Position numbers and translations under genes: made by a program
Origin: Metridium senile
Taxonomy: Eukaryota > Cnidaria > Anthozoa > Actiniaria > Metridiidae
DNA length: 64,000 nt
Direction of reading: 5' to 3'
Assembly (NCBI GenBank): GCA_949775045.1
Contig: OX459097.1
Coordinates: 22,059,168 to 22,123,167, forward strand
Shown here: positions 43,701-53,864 of the stretch, in pieces
Numbering within the stretch: the first letter of the stretch is position 1
Layout of the letters: each line of letters opens with the position of its first letter
Notes under the pieces: model-generated
Told to the model about the DNA's origin: nothing
Databases searched by the model: none
Seen by the model: the letters and a program-made list of their open reading frames with translations, nothing else

Positions 43701-46700
43701 GTTAAATGAGGTGTAATATGGTATTTATATAGCGTTTCACATACGTCTTTTATAACATGTACTTTTACAATTATCATGTAAACGGACACTTTGCGGCTTA
43801 TTATAAAGTTTTGAGGAATTAGTAGTTAGTATGTATAATCAATTATATAGCTTGCGCATTCGTCCTTTACCACCGAATTCATTACTACGAGCTGTCAGAC
43901 AAAAAATTTGTGAAGCGAAGATGGCGATGCTCTTCCGTCAATCAAACACAATTTGTCTAGACAACTAATTACGTGAACTGTAAACAACGGTCGATGTAAA
44001 CATAAACAATCGAGGTAGAAATGTTATTTTTAAGAGAAAATTGAGCCAAAAAAAAACAATTGTCAATTTAGTTTGAACAGTCTGATACCTAAAATATATC
44101 TTTAGGTCGGGGAAAAATGATTTTTAATTGAACTGTCGCTGACAATTTGTTTATAAAATGTTTAGGGAAGGTACGTTTATTATCAGGGGGGAGGGCTGGA
44201 GCCTCAGAGGGGAGGGTCAATAGTCAAATTTATAAGCTTAAGGGGAGGGCCACACATTTCATTTGAAGTCAATCTAGGGGAGCGCTATCCTTTTAAGTTA
44301 CTCATTTTAATTTTGATCACATTTTTGTTCTTTTAATTTAAGTATGAAACAATATATTATCTCAACCTTGATAAATAAATTGTAATTTCAATATGTTTAG
44401 TGTATTTGATATGTATCGATCTATCTACGAGTTTATTAGGCCTCGTCTACACGAATCCGATCCGGCTGAAACCGCATAGAAATGTTTGCGTCCACACGAA
44501 TCCGCGTATCCGGAGGATTCAAGTAAAAGTATGCGGTTTCGGTGACCGGATTCACTGCATTCGTGTGGACGATAGGCCGATTCGCATCAAAAAGTATGCG
44601 GTTTCAAAAGTATCCGGATCTGTGTAAACGGGGTCATAGTCACATCATCAGCTGAGGAGTCTTTTTAATAAATATATATGTAATTCTTAAGTGCTTATGT
44701 AGAAGTGTTTGCGTGTGTTGTAGGTGGTGTTCTTTTTAAGAAATATATATGTAATTGTTAAATGCTTATGTAGAAGTGTTTCTTTAGGTTGTAGGTGGTG
44801 TAAGTCCCGGTTTAATGCGAGATAGCCTGCGTAGCAAGCGTTTCTTTTGGGGGGAACGGGAGAAAGTTGTTTTTTGGTTGTTTTGGGATAGCTGTGTTAC
44901 AGATATGGCCGCGAAACCTAAGACGAGTGCAAAAAATCAAGTTAGGGGGAGGGGGAGAGGAGGGAAGGAAACGCTTGCAAACAAACCCCTGGTTTTTGAA
45001 AAACTGCGTTCGTCCACGAACGCACCAATCAAAATGCTGCGTTTCGGTACTTATGACAGCAGATTGACAGTGAGTCTTCATAGAGAGCATGACATGAATA
45101 TTAATATCGTGTTCGTTCAATAACACTAGATAAATGGCGTCGCCTTCGTTTAGTGAAATCAATTTTGAAGACGTTTTAACAGACATTATATCACAATTAA
45201 GAATAGTTCTCAAGCCAGAACAGAAAGAAGCATTGAAACAACTTGTTTTCGGGGGAGATCTGTTCGCCGTCCTGTCAACAGGTTTAAGAGCTTGATCTTT
45301 CAAATCTTTAATAGTACTCGCGCTGGAAAGACTTAGCAAAGAAAAGTGCTGCGTTTTAATAAAAGAGGCAGATCACTCTGGAATCAAGGCTCAATCGAAA
45401 GCAGAAAGTGAGATAAGCGAGGAAGGATTTCAACTTGGAGCGGTTCTGCTTCTATTTGGTTCGGCCGTGGGAATTTTGAGCGATAACTTTCTAAAGCTTT
45501 CGCCGTTCCTTGAAAGCCGTGATTCCATACGAATCACACACCATAGAAACAAACTCAATGAACTATAGCCATTCTTTGTAAATACTATCAACTGTTTGCT
45601 AAAGATCAGAATGTTATCTACAATTTGCGTTTGGATTCAAGTCTTTCTATCTTTAACGGCTATAAGCAGTGATTTTGGACGAATCACACACAATGAACTA
45701 TAGAATACAATGGAATATAGAAACAAACTCAATGAATTATCTGTTTATTAGCTATTCTTTGTAAATACTATTCTATTTGGTTCAGCCGTGGGAGTTTTGA
45801 GCATAGTTACTTAACTTTCTATCTTGGCTTTTAAGACGGCGAAAGCTTTCGCCGTTCCTTGCCGTGATTATGGACGAATCACACACTATAGAAACAAACT
45901 CAATGAACTATCTGTTTATTATTTAGCTATTCTTTGTATTAAATACTATCAACTGTTTTTTGCGTTGGATTCGAAATTTTCTATTTTTAACGGCTATAAA
46001 TAAGAGTATCCGATATCTGTTTGCTTTTTAAAACTGTTGATAGACGAGTGCCGAGCAAACGCGACAGCGGCGCCCAGCCGTGAAAGGTCATAGGGGCGTT
46101 TTTCAGAATCCCGGGGTTTGTTTGCAAGCGTTTCCTCAGCTCTTCTCCCCTCCCCCTCCCCCACCCTCGTTTTTTTGTACTCGTATTAGGTTTCGCGCGG
46201 CCATATCGGTAACACAGCTATCCCAAAATAACCAAAAAAGCAACTTTCTCCCGTTCCCCCAAAAAGAAACGCTTGCTACGCGGCTAAATGCGGGAAATAT
46301 CTGGTGTTATTTTAAGAAAAATACATTGAGACCCCGTCTACACGGATCCGGATACTTTTGAAACCGCATACTTTTTGATGCGAATCGGCCTATCGTCCAC
46401 ACGAATCCAGTGAATCCGGTCACCGAAACCGCATACTTTTGAAAAGGAAACGATCAACAGGATTCGTGTGGACGCAAATATTTCTATCAGTGCGGTTTCA
46501 GCCGGATCGGATTCGTGTAGACGAGGCCTGAGTTCATAAGTTTTTAATGCAAGAGCGATTTGTATGAACCGACTGTAGGTGTGGAACTAACGGTGGTATG
46601 ATAAAGTTAAAGGAAATTAATAAAAGAAAAGTACATAAAAATGTGAAAAAAAATGTAAATATAATGTGAAAATAATAGCAATTATAAACAACGATACGTA

Positions 46701-49700
46701 TAGAAGAAGGCGCAAAGTGATCTTGAGTTCGTGTGGAAATACGTGACTGCCTCGAGGGAGGGAGGGGACGCATAAACATTGGTAAGTACGAACTACTGTA
46801 GTAATATTTCAGTCACGGGTGCATTGAAGTATGAATTGATATAAGTTAATTAAACACAATAACATGCGATCAGACTCAACAAGTTGTGAATTACCGTTCG
46901 ACGTAGTTTATGTGTTGTATTCGTTCTCAATCAAATACTACTTCAATGACATATAAAATTCAAATGATTTTTGCAGTTTTTGTTTATTTAATAGAAGATG
47001 TTACTTATTTTTAATAATAAATTTAATAAACGGCCGAGAGAAAAATTTATTTGTAAAAATTCGCCAACTCCCTTCACAAACTCTGTTGGGCGCGTAGTAA
47101 TGAAATCGGTGGTAATATGCGCTCACATGCATAAACGATAACTGCGAATCATTGTTTTTTTATCAACTACAGTTTTACATCCTGAAATGAGAAGTGGCTA
47201 CCGAGTCTCTCTATGCATGTCATTGTTAATAAACTTGACACAGCGATGCGAGAAAGACTAGCTACACCCATGCCATCGATATCCTTCAAATTAGAATGTT
47301 ATTAAATTTTAATGAATATTGTTATTTTGAATCTTTTTTTGGATCTTTTACAATAACTTCTCTTTTGTTTTTCTTATCGCTAGTATATACACGACTTGAA
47401 AAGTTGGAACAAGGACAACAAAAGATGACAGAACGGCAAGAAGAGATTACAGTAGGCCAAGAAGAGATTAAAGACGAATTACACCAAGTCAAAGATTTAG
47501 TTTCTAACCTTGATGCTTCCTACTCTCGTCAAGTACAACTATCAACTGATGGTACGTACGCCTTATTAAAATACAAGTCAAAATGTTGTGATTATATTTA
47601 AGTCATTTAAATTCAATTTATGCAATTAAATGGAAATAACAAGTTAAAAAAATAAAACAAAGAAGAAGAGAAAATATATATCAAAACGTTTTGCCATAAT
47701 TGTTTTCAGTCAAAAGTCAATTGTTGTTTACTCCTAACACAGGGAGCCCGGCTTTGTGTCGCTTTTATATGAAATAAATTATATAATGAAATAAAATCTA
47801 TTATAGTCATGAGAGCCTTTGGGTTTCCTGTGCTATATTTAATCCTGAGCTCCTAAATGATTGTAATATTATTGTATTGTCCATTTTAGATGTCCAGTTG
47901 CGTTCACAACGCTTAAAGACCTCGGCAAAGCGACAGACAGAATTCCAACCCAAATTAATGTCAAGCAATTCTATTGCAAGTGCAAAAACAGATGAGATAT
48001 TCACTAATCTCACTATACAACATGAACGAAAGTCTTTACCTAAAGGCGCCAGCAGAAGAGAGCGTTTATCAGAATATAGCGCACTCAGTGGAACACCTAT
48101 AAAAAGGAGCCAGGATATTTTTATCCCACAACAGAAAGGAAAGACTCATCCTAAATCCATTCTTGTGACTGGAAAGGCTGGCATTGGAAAATCTCTTTTC
48201 TGCCAAAAGTTGGTTCGAGATTGGGCTGATGATGTCTTATTTGATGAAGAGCTCCAAACCAAAACACATGGTTTTGACTTTGTCTATTTGTTGCCTTTCC
48301 GTCAACTTAACCTCATCGATAATGAACAGTTAACTTTGCGGGAAGTTTTAAACAGATGTTCTGTTCTGGATGAACGTTCAAACATCGACGAACAGCTGTT
48401 CGAACACATAATGGAACATCAAGAAAAAGTTTTATTTATTCTTGATGGATACGATGAGTATAAACATCGTGAAAGCATCACTACTAATTGTGTTGACCAA
48501 AAGCACGAAAGTAATCCACGTGTTGCTATGCCAGTTTCTGCTCTACTTTCCAAACTTTTGAAAAGAAAGATCTTTGGCGACGCTGTTGTCATGGTAACCT
48601 CCAGGCCGATCGAATCAAACGAGCTAGGAGGGATGAACTTCGAAGCTCTCGTGGAAATTACTGGATTTTCACCACGACAAGTTGAAGAATTTATCGGCAA
48701 ATATTTTCAATCCAATAGCAAAACGAAGGGCGATGTTCTTGGGCATGTAATGAAAAATGAAGATCTGATAAGCCTAGCCCACGTTCCTATGTTTTGTTTT
48801 CTGATATGTTGGTGCATGGAATTTCACATGGAGTTTAAAACAGATCAGGATTTTCCAGTCAATATGACAGAAATGTATTCAGAAGTTGTAGAAATATTTG
48901 AATTGAAACACAACTCCCAATCACAATATAGAGCTGGACAAATGCCTGAACTATTAACTGAATATCCTGCCGTTGTAAAATCAACTATCGACAAACTATC
49001 AAAGTTAGCAGTTGAAACGATGAAGACAAAAATGTTTAACTTTGAAGAAAAAGAGTTGGAGAACATTGGTCTTTCTTCTGAAGAAATCGGTGATCTTAAA
49101 TCGAGCGGTCTGCTTACATCTGGTCCAGGATTAAGAACGTCTGCCACAAAGATAACGCGCTATTACTGTTTTTCACATTTAACATTGCACGAGTATTTTA
49201 CTGCACGTTGGTACGTAGAGAATGGAATAGTACCATCGCTGGACGAAATTGAAAGCAAAGTGGTTTTACAGTTTTTTTCAGGTCTGTCAGCTAAAGCACA
49301 AAATGGCGAGGATCTGATGGAACAGTTATTGACATTGTTAGTTAAGCATTCAGACTCACATGATGAATCACATGATTTGGCATGGCTCGTACTACGACTT
49401 CTTTACGCATACAGTGACAAAGGCTTTGGGGTGAAGATGATCGAAAAACACCTTTTTCGTTTGTTGTTTTGTAGTTATAATGGACAAATGCCTTTTACTG
49501 AGCTTATCGTCAGTTTTTATTCGACTAACGAAGACTGGAATACTTTCATTTTTTATTTTGATTTGTTGAATTTATTTTGCGAAGCCCATAATGAATCAGT
49601 GCAGAACTTACATTCCGATGAAGTTATGGTATATGAAGTAGATTTATCCATGGGTGGACATTTCAGTGTATCAAGCATGAAACAAATATGTAAAGCACTT

Positions 49701-50348
49701 AATAATTCGTTTAGCCCAATAACTAGTCTGACCTATACTGTTCCTTTGCAAGAAACTCTTGATAATTTGTGTGATGTATTACCGTCAACGAACATCAACA
49801 AGCTAAATATTACATTTCATTACGACGAAGTCGACTTAAAGAGTTTAAGTAAAGCATTATTAGATAGAAAATGTAAAGTGAAAAACCTGATTCTTAAGTT
49901 TTATAATATACGTCAGCTATTGCTTCTTAGTCTCGAACATGTTTCACAGGAAGTTGGAAGCAGTAAACGTGATATAAATATTAAGATCTCTTTTGGGGTT
50001 CATGATCCGTTGAATGCATTAGAAATGAAGTATGTATGTAAAGCACTTACCTGCTCGTTTAGTCCAATAACTAGCCTGTTATTTTATGTTGAGTCCCAAG
50101 AGAGTCTTGATGTTTTGTGTGACGCATTGTCTTCAACAAACATCATCGAGTTAGAGATTAGAACTGATCGTGACTTAGACTTAAGGAGTCTACGAAAAGC
50201 ATTATTAGATATAAATTGTAAAGTCAAAAACCTAAAACTTATGATTTATGATGAGGATCAAGATTACTTACCAATACTTGAACATTTTTCACAGGAAGTT
50301 GGAAGGAGTAAACCTGATATAAAGATTGAGATCGTTTGTGATGATTGA
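37719..50348 (+). CDS. HEPN-NACHT-LRR (NLR-like) receptor, copy B, five coding exons
   Basis: Tandem paralogue of the gene at 23419-32471, same strand. Coding exons 37719-37735, 43006-43430, 43532-43618, 47384-47551 and 47890-50348 join in the same phases (2, 1, 1, 1) to 1051 residues with no interruption. The start exon is ATGGACGAGGAGGAAAG before GTAAAA. Domains: HEPN about 7-147 with RNTVCH intact; helical exon 149-176; coiled coil 178-232 (one heptad longer than copy A); NACHT with GKAGIGKS at 327-334 and LFILDGYDE; FSHLTLHEYF; LRR-like end. HEPN and coil differ moderately from copy A, NACHT is nearly identical, and the LRR part is strongly different. Intron 1 is 5.3 kb against 1.1 kb in copy A because of inserted elements, and intron 3 holds a different set of insertions. 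Start and exon joins are inferred from phase and conservation. Confidence 0.8.
38757..42363. mobile_element. 3.6-kb element with about 350-bp TIRs in intron 1 of gene B
   Basis: The left arm starts GTCGCTAAGGACGAAACTAC, with GACAGCATTTTATAGTCG, GACTTCACGCCCTTTGGCGA, CATACATACGACTTCATATA and ACAAAATGATAAAAAATG-type complement. The right arm is the inverse, ending GTCCTTAGCGAC. It abuts GGTGAACGGAAG of an ACACCTATTT MITE that is whole in gene A, so it broke that MITE in copy B. No transposase is visible and the interior is filled by another inverted-repeat element. Confidence 0.65.
39762..40741. mobile_element. nested element with about 110-bp TIRs
   Basis: GACCATTAGCCCTTTCGGAG and GGCAACGCG...TGCATTTTGGGG, TATGGGACGC, TTGCCGCTAAAG are inverted at 40620-40740 (CCTTTAGCGGCAA, GCGTCCCATA, CCCCATAATGCA, CTCCGAAAGGGCTAATAGGG). 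No coding capacity. Confidence 0.65.
42366..42512. mobile_element. right half of an ACACCTATTT-family MITE in gene B intron 1
   Basis: GGTGAACGGAAGAATTCGGG, CATCCTTTGCAGCCTTA, GACTGCGACAACGATTTG, AATAGGTGTATATTTC: the orthologue of the right half of 24066-24349. A short duplication (GTGAACGGAAGTGAACGGAAG) sits at the broken edge. Confidence 0.65.
42590..42898. mobile_element. about 310-bp element in gene B intron 1, absent from gene A
   Basis: Gene A reads GAAAATCATATCACATTTTTAC; gene B has the same bases split by this block. Inside are GAAGATAAAATTCATATCTC and its inverse around ATCCCACTCATTCGCTGCGC, plus ATTACATG/CATGTAAT near the ends. Confidence 0.65.
43006..43430 (+). CDS. HEPN exon of NLR-like gene B
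   Basis: This exon has the same 425-nt length and splice sites as its copy A partner. It encodes NYCSLVLLLARVGIDRL, FIRKWDEVGTFVQW, GDTTRWDLSLLAKAL and LIDTRNTVCHTPDGKIT. The RxxxxH residues are kept. Differences from copy A cluster between the RWDLSLL motif and the RNTVCH motif and just after it. Confidence 0.82.
44439..44634. mobile_element. palindromic MITE (CGTCTACACGAATCCG family), copy 2
   Basis: GGCCTCGTCTACACGAATCC to the inverse of the GACCCCG end, with TGCGGTTTCGGTGACCGGAT inside. It lies in intron 3 of gene B. No clean target duplication is seen. Confidence 0.7.
45134..45570 (+). pseudogene. RecQ-like DEAD-box helicase fragment, frameshifted
   Basis: ATG at 45134 opens MASPSFSEINFEDVLTDII, then LRIVLKPEQKEALKQLV and FGGDLFAVLSTG, the Q-motif and motif I region of RecQ-like helicases. 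The P-loop is broken: GFGKS should follow, but one codon is damaged and the frame shifts to FKSLIFQIFNSTR. Further on, LFGSAVGILSDNF matches the FGSPEALLS region in decayed form. No motif V/VI remains. It is enclosed by the TIRs above, so it may be the relic of a gene carried by that element. Confidence 0.55.
45455..45975 (+). repeat. imperfect two-copy repeat in the helicase-bearing element
   Basis: TTGGTTCGGCCGTGGGAATT, AAGCTTTCGCCGTTCCTTG, GAATCACACACC and GAAACAAACTCAATGAACTA recur at about 45779-45960 with small changes, interleaved with CTATCAACTGTTT words. Confidence 0.55.
46331..46528. mobile_element. palindromic MITE (CGTCTACACGAATCCG family), copy 3
   Basis: ACCCCGTCTACACGGATCCG to GATTCGTGTAGACGAGGCC, flanked by TGAG at 46327-46330 and 46529-46532. 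With the TTTG of copy 1 this suggests a 4-bp target duplication. Confidence 0.72.
46533..47295. other. rest of intron 3 of gene B
   Basis: AT-rich sequence. From about 47060 it aligns again with gene A at about 29110 (CTTCACAAACTCTGTTGGGC, AATATGCGCTCACATGCAT). No gene. Confidence 0.4.
47384..47551 (+). CDS. coiled-coil exon of NLR-like gene B
   Basis: YTRLEKLEQGQQKMTERQ, EEITVGQEEIKDELHQVK, DLVSNLDASYSRQVQ. It is seven residues longer than in gene A through duplication of a QEEIT-type heptad. Same acceptor CGCTAG and donor GTACGTAC. Confidence 0.75.
47890..50348 (+). CDS. NACHT-LRR exon of NLR-like gene B
   Basis: The NACHT part is nearly identical to gene A (about twenty differences in about 400 residues by eye), with all motifs kept. 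From FRLLFC onward the copies diverge: YNGQMPFTELIVSFYSTNED replaces DTGQASFIQHVGYYASN, and the two LRR-like repeats differ at many exposed positions while the frame words SFSPITSL, LCDxLxSTNI, KALLDxxCKVKNL and QEVGxSKxDIxI are kept. It ends EIVCDD, lacking the WINSKKKKL tail of gene A. Confidence 0.88.
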
Positions 50349-51278
50349 TGATTATTTTAGAATAAACTCCGATCCAAAAAGAAGAAATTAAGTAAAATCA
50401 AAATGTAATAGCAGAAATAGCCATATCTTAACGTAAAATTACTGTCAAGAAATTATTTTAATAAAAAAGCTTTTATTCTACCTTATTCATTTCTAAACCC
50501 GATTGAAGTTTAGTTCAAAGTGTAGAGTTTATTAAAATGAACCTGACAACAAAATCATAAAAAGTAGAGTGAGTACTTTATACACTTGTCAAACATTTTA
50601 TACAGAATTAATAAAATGAAATGTTTTATAACGTATATACTGATTATGTTGTTGTCTTTTATTTATTCATATAGTGTTTAGCTTCACTATTTTGAAAAAG
50701 AACATTTTTACCGCGCGCCTCTCACCGCTGTGGTCCAGGGTCGAGTCGACCATGGATTATATGTGAATTGAGTTTCTGGTTTATAATGCTACCTCCCCCC
50801 CTCCCCCCCCCCCCCCCCTAGATTTTCAACACTGAAATAACCAAATAGTAGTCTTGCACAAAGAAAAAGAGCCACCCCTCCCCTTATTTCTAACGCCTCC
50901 CCCTCCCCCCCCCCCCCCCCAAAAACAATTTTATATTAACCTTTATCAGCTTGTTTAGATCATTCAAACAAGGTATTTACAAAATGTATTTCTGTCTGAT
51001 GGACTTTATTATATTCTTAAAAAAGCGCCCACCCCTCCCCACATACACACACACACACCCCGACTTCGTTTCACTAGGTACCTCTTCTGAAGTCGTTTGT
51101 TATATCATAACGGAACTCTGTTCTTCGGTAGGATTTGAATAGGGGTATTCCGCTAGGATCCTAAATTGGTTACCCTTTTTATGACAAAAAAAAAAAATTA
51201 TTATACCCTGTTTATGATAAGGGATAAAAATGGGATCCTGTTTATTGACGAACCTATCGGCTCCCGTTGTTGTAAGCC
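50349..51278. other. 3' flank of gene B, C-homopolymers, low complexity
   Basis: AATAAAAAAGC-type sequence soon after the stop matches gene A. Two C runs (about 50800 and 50905) and a CA repeat (about 51045-51060) follow. Similarity to the gene A flank ends near 51130. Confidence 0.5.
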
Positions 51279-51582
51279 GGTATTATTACATGATTACATC
51301 GGTTTTCATTGTTACTTTTAGGGCTTTATATCGCGTATTACCCTGTTCATTATCAATTCAAGGGCTTTATACAGATATTGCCCCCATTTGAGGGCAATAT
51401 CTATATATTGCCCTTGAATACTAATGTATATTGCCCTTGAATACTAATGTATATTGCCCTTGAATACTAATGTATATTGCCCTTGAATACTAATGTATAT
51501 TACCCTTGAATACTAATGTATATCACCCTTGAATACTAATGTATATTGCCCTTGAATACTAATGTATATTACCCTTGAATAC
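51279..51582 (+). mobile_element. hairpin-ended element with 23-bp repeats, forward copy, truncated
   Basis: It starts TTATTACATGATTACATCGG, then a palindromic block GGGCTTTATACAGATATTGCC with GGGCAATATC, then about 8 copies of TATATTGCCCTTGAATACTAATG. The array is cut off where an opposite-orientation copy begins. The same start is at 54936. Confidence 0.65.
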
Positions 51583-51680
51583 GTAAGAGATAAATACCGA
51601 GAACGGAGGCAATAAGCCGTATAAAGCCCGAGGGGTCATAGGCCCCGAGGGCTTTATAGGTTTATTGCCGACGTTCGAGG

Positions 51681-53076
51681 GTGTCGGGAAAACACGGATA
51701 CGGACCGTCCGTCGGCGGACCAACGGACCGGCGGACCGGCGGACCGACGGACCGGTCCGTCGACGGACCATTTGGGAAAACGCGGACCAAAAAAAATAAA
51801 AAATAAATAAAAAAATAAAGATACAAAAAAATAAAGATACAAAAAAAAAAAAAAATGAAAAAGTAGATAAAACGGTAAAAAAAACTTCCAAATATTTATA
51901 AAATGTTTCTTTACCCGAAAAAAATCAATAATTCAGAAGAATTAACCTATTAGTGAGTGTCCCACTGTGTTTCTCGATGCAACTCGAGGAATCGGGATAC
52001 TTGAATTATACTGAGAGACTTTTTCTGAGATTTTTTTCTCTTAAACTGCAACAATCGAAACGACAAGCTAGTTCACAAGCTGCCTGCAAACAGAGTACGA
52101 ATCATCTTGTGATGTCGAATGTGTATAATGTCAGTCATCACTTGATAAGACACGCACGTCCCTCTCTCAGTACATAAGGTAAGCCTTAAAATAAGAATAT
52201 TGATCGATTGAATATTGGTTACTCAACGAATTTGATAACACATTCAAGATGCTGAGATCAATGGATTTTAACAAGCGATCATTATAGTAGCCCATTTATT
52301 GCCCAAAGTGAACCTGGCCTGAGATTTCATGGTGGGAGGTCAACAAGGTCAGTTTATAAAAGCTTTTGATGACACAACTGATAAATGCAAAACAGATATG
52401 TCGTTATTAATACTTTAGTTCAATTTATTAAATCCATTTAGGGATGATAATCAAAACTAACAGCCTTTACTTCAGTTTAACGCATTTATCTCTATCCAAA
52501 TCGCAGCGTCAGATTCACGGGCTGTACTATGTTATAATAACTTTTATAATAACATATCAGAGAATTATTCTAGATTTATGTACTGAGAGAGGGACGTGCG
52601 TGTCTTATCAAGTGATGACTGACATTATACACATTCGACATCACAAGATGGTTCGTATACTCTGTTTGCAGGCAGCTTGTGAACTAGCTTGTCGTTTCGA
52701 TTGTTGCAGTTTAAGAGAAAAAAATCTCAGAAAAAGTCTCTCAGTATAATTCAAGTATCCCGATTCCTCGAGTTGCATCGAGAAACACAGTGGGACACTC
52801 ACTAATAGGTTAATTCTTCTGAATTATTGATTTTTTTCGGGTAAAGAAACATTTTATAAATATTTGGAAGTTTTTTTTACCGTTTTATCTACTTTTTCAT
52901 TTTTTTTGTATCTTTATTTTTTTGTATCTTTATTTTTGTATTTTTTTTTTTATTTTTTTTGGTCCGCGTTTTCCCAAATGGTCCGTCGACGGACCAGTCC
53001 GTCGGTCCGCCGGTCCGCCGGTCCGTTGGTCCGTTGGTCCGCCGACGGACGGTCCGTATCCATGTTTTCCCGACAC
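51681..53076. mobile_element. 1.4-kb GC-ended foldback with 13-bp flanking repeat
   Basis: GTGTCGGGAAAACACGGATA is inverted as TATCCATGTTTTCCCGACAC. Subterminal GGACCG/CGGTCC repeats (GGACCGGCGGACCGGCGGAC-like) lie next to each end, then arms of about 500 bp (to 52173, and from 52572), with a unique centre of about 400 bp. CCGACGTTCGAGG stands at 51668-51680 and again at 53077-53089; the related copy at 55696-55712 has this word once, uninterrupted. Confidence 0.8.
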
Positions 53077-53455
53077 CCGACGTTCGAGGTATTTATCTGA
53101 CTTATTACAGTTTACAGAGGTTTTCCAAAAAGGCCTTGTATTTTTAAATTTTGTATGCAACATTTGGGTTTTTACGCCATATACTTTTATCGATGCAAGT
53201 CGTTTTCAAGACGACAAATATATTCTTCAGAAGATTCTTGAATTGTTTATTTTTATTTTTAGTGCATGACTTATTACATGATTGAATAGGTTTTCACACA
53301 ACTTCATGTCCCAAAGGGCATCATCAAGCTGATTATTTTTTTGGTTTCCCATGAGAATACAATCCAAACAATGGGCTTTTAGTTTTGTTGTACACTACAA
53401 TACTAATGAACTGTAACGAACAAATGAATACGTTTTCTTCTCACTAATTGACATC

Positions 53456-53533
53456 GATCGGACAGTTAGGATAAAGTGTTAGGGTCAGGATTTGTAAGCA
53501 AAGGGTTCGGGGTTCGATCCTCGAAAGGGTCAC
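53456..53533 (+). other. tRNA-like module (B box GGTTCGATCC) within the element
   Basis: TTTGTAAGCAAA could be an anticodon-like stem and GGGGTTCGATCCTC a T arm. An inverted copy is at 55253-55332 where the T arm is better paired (CGAGGTTCGATCCTCG). It is probably a tRNA-derived internal promoter or remnant, not a working tRNA. Confidence 0.4.
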
Positions 53534-53864
53534 TCTATCAGATGATTTTTTATCCGTTAAATGTTCGCAACTAGAAAATTTCTAAGTTTAACGTTACATA
53601 TAAAGTAGGGATTAGGTCATTGGTATTCAAGGGCAATATACATTAGTATTCAAGGGTAATATACATTAGTATTCAAGGGTAATATACATTAGTATTCAAG
53701 GGTAATATACATTAGTATTCAAGGGTAATATACATTAGTATTCAAGGGTAATATACATTAGTATTCAAGGGCAATATACATTAGTATTCAAGGGTAATAT
53801 ACATTAGTATTCAAGGGTAATATACATTAGTATTCAAGGGTAATATACATTATTATTTCACACT

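Larger units (their letters stand above)
44812..46296. mobile_element. 1.5-kb element with about 190-bp TIRs carrying a helicase fragment
   Basis: GCGTAGCAAGCGTTTCTTTT, GGGAACGGGAGAAAGTTG, GGATAGCTGTGTTAC, ATGGCCGCG are inverted at the right end (CGCGGCCATAT, GTAACACAGCTATCC, CAACTTTCTCCCGTTCCC, AAACGCTTGCTACGCGG). Poly-purine tracts GGGGGAGGGGGAGAGGAGG and the complement lie inside both arms. It occupies intron 3 of gene B and is missing from gene A. Confidence 0.7.

Noticed and set aside
44812..46361. ORFs covering the arms of the helicase-bearing element
   Set aside because: They arise from the inverted repeats in both orientations; only the RecQ-like fragment between them has family signatures.
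51559..53269. ORFs with RRSAGPPVRWSVG-type repeats
   Set aside because: They are translations of the GGACCG subterminal repeats of the foldback element.
51391..53850. Possible CRISPR array
   Set aside because: The 23-bp units are contiguous with no unique spacers, and the context is a eukaryotic transposon.
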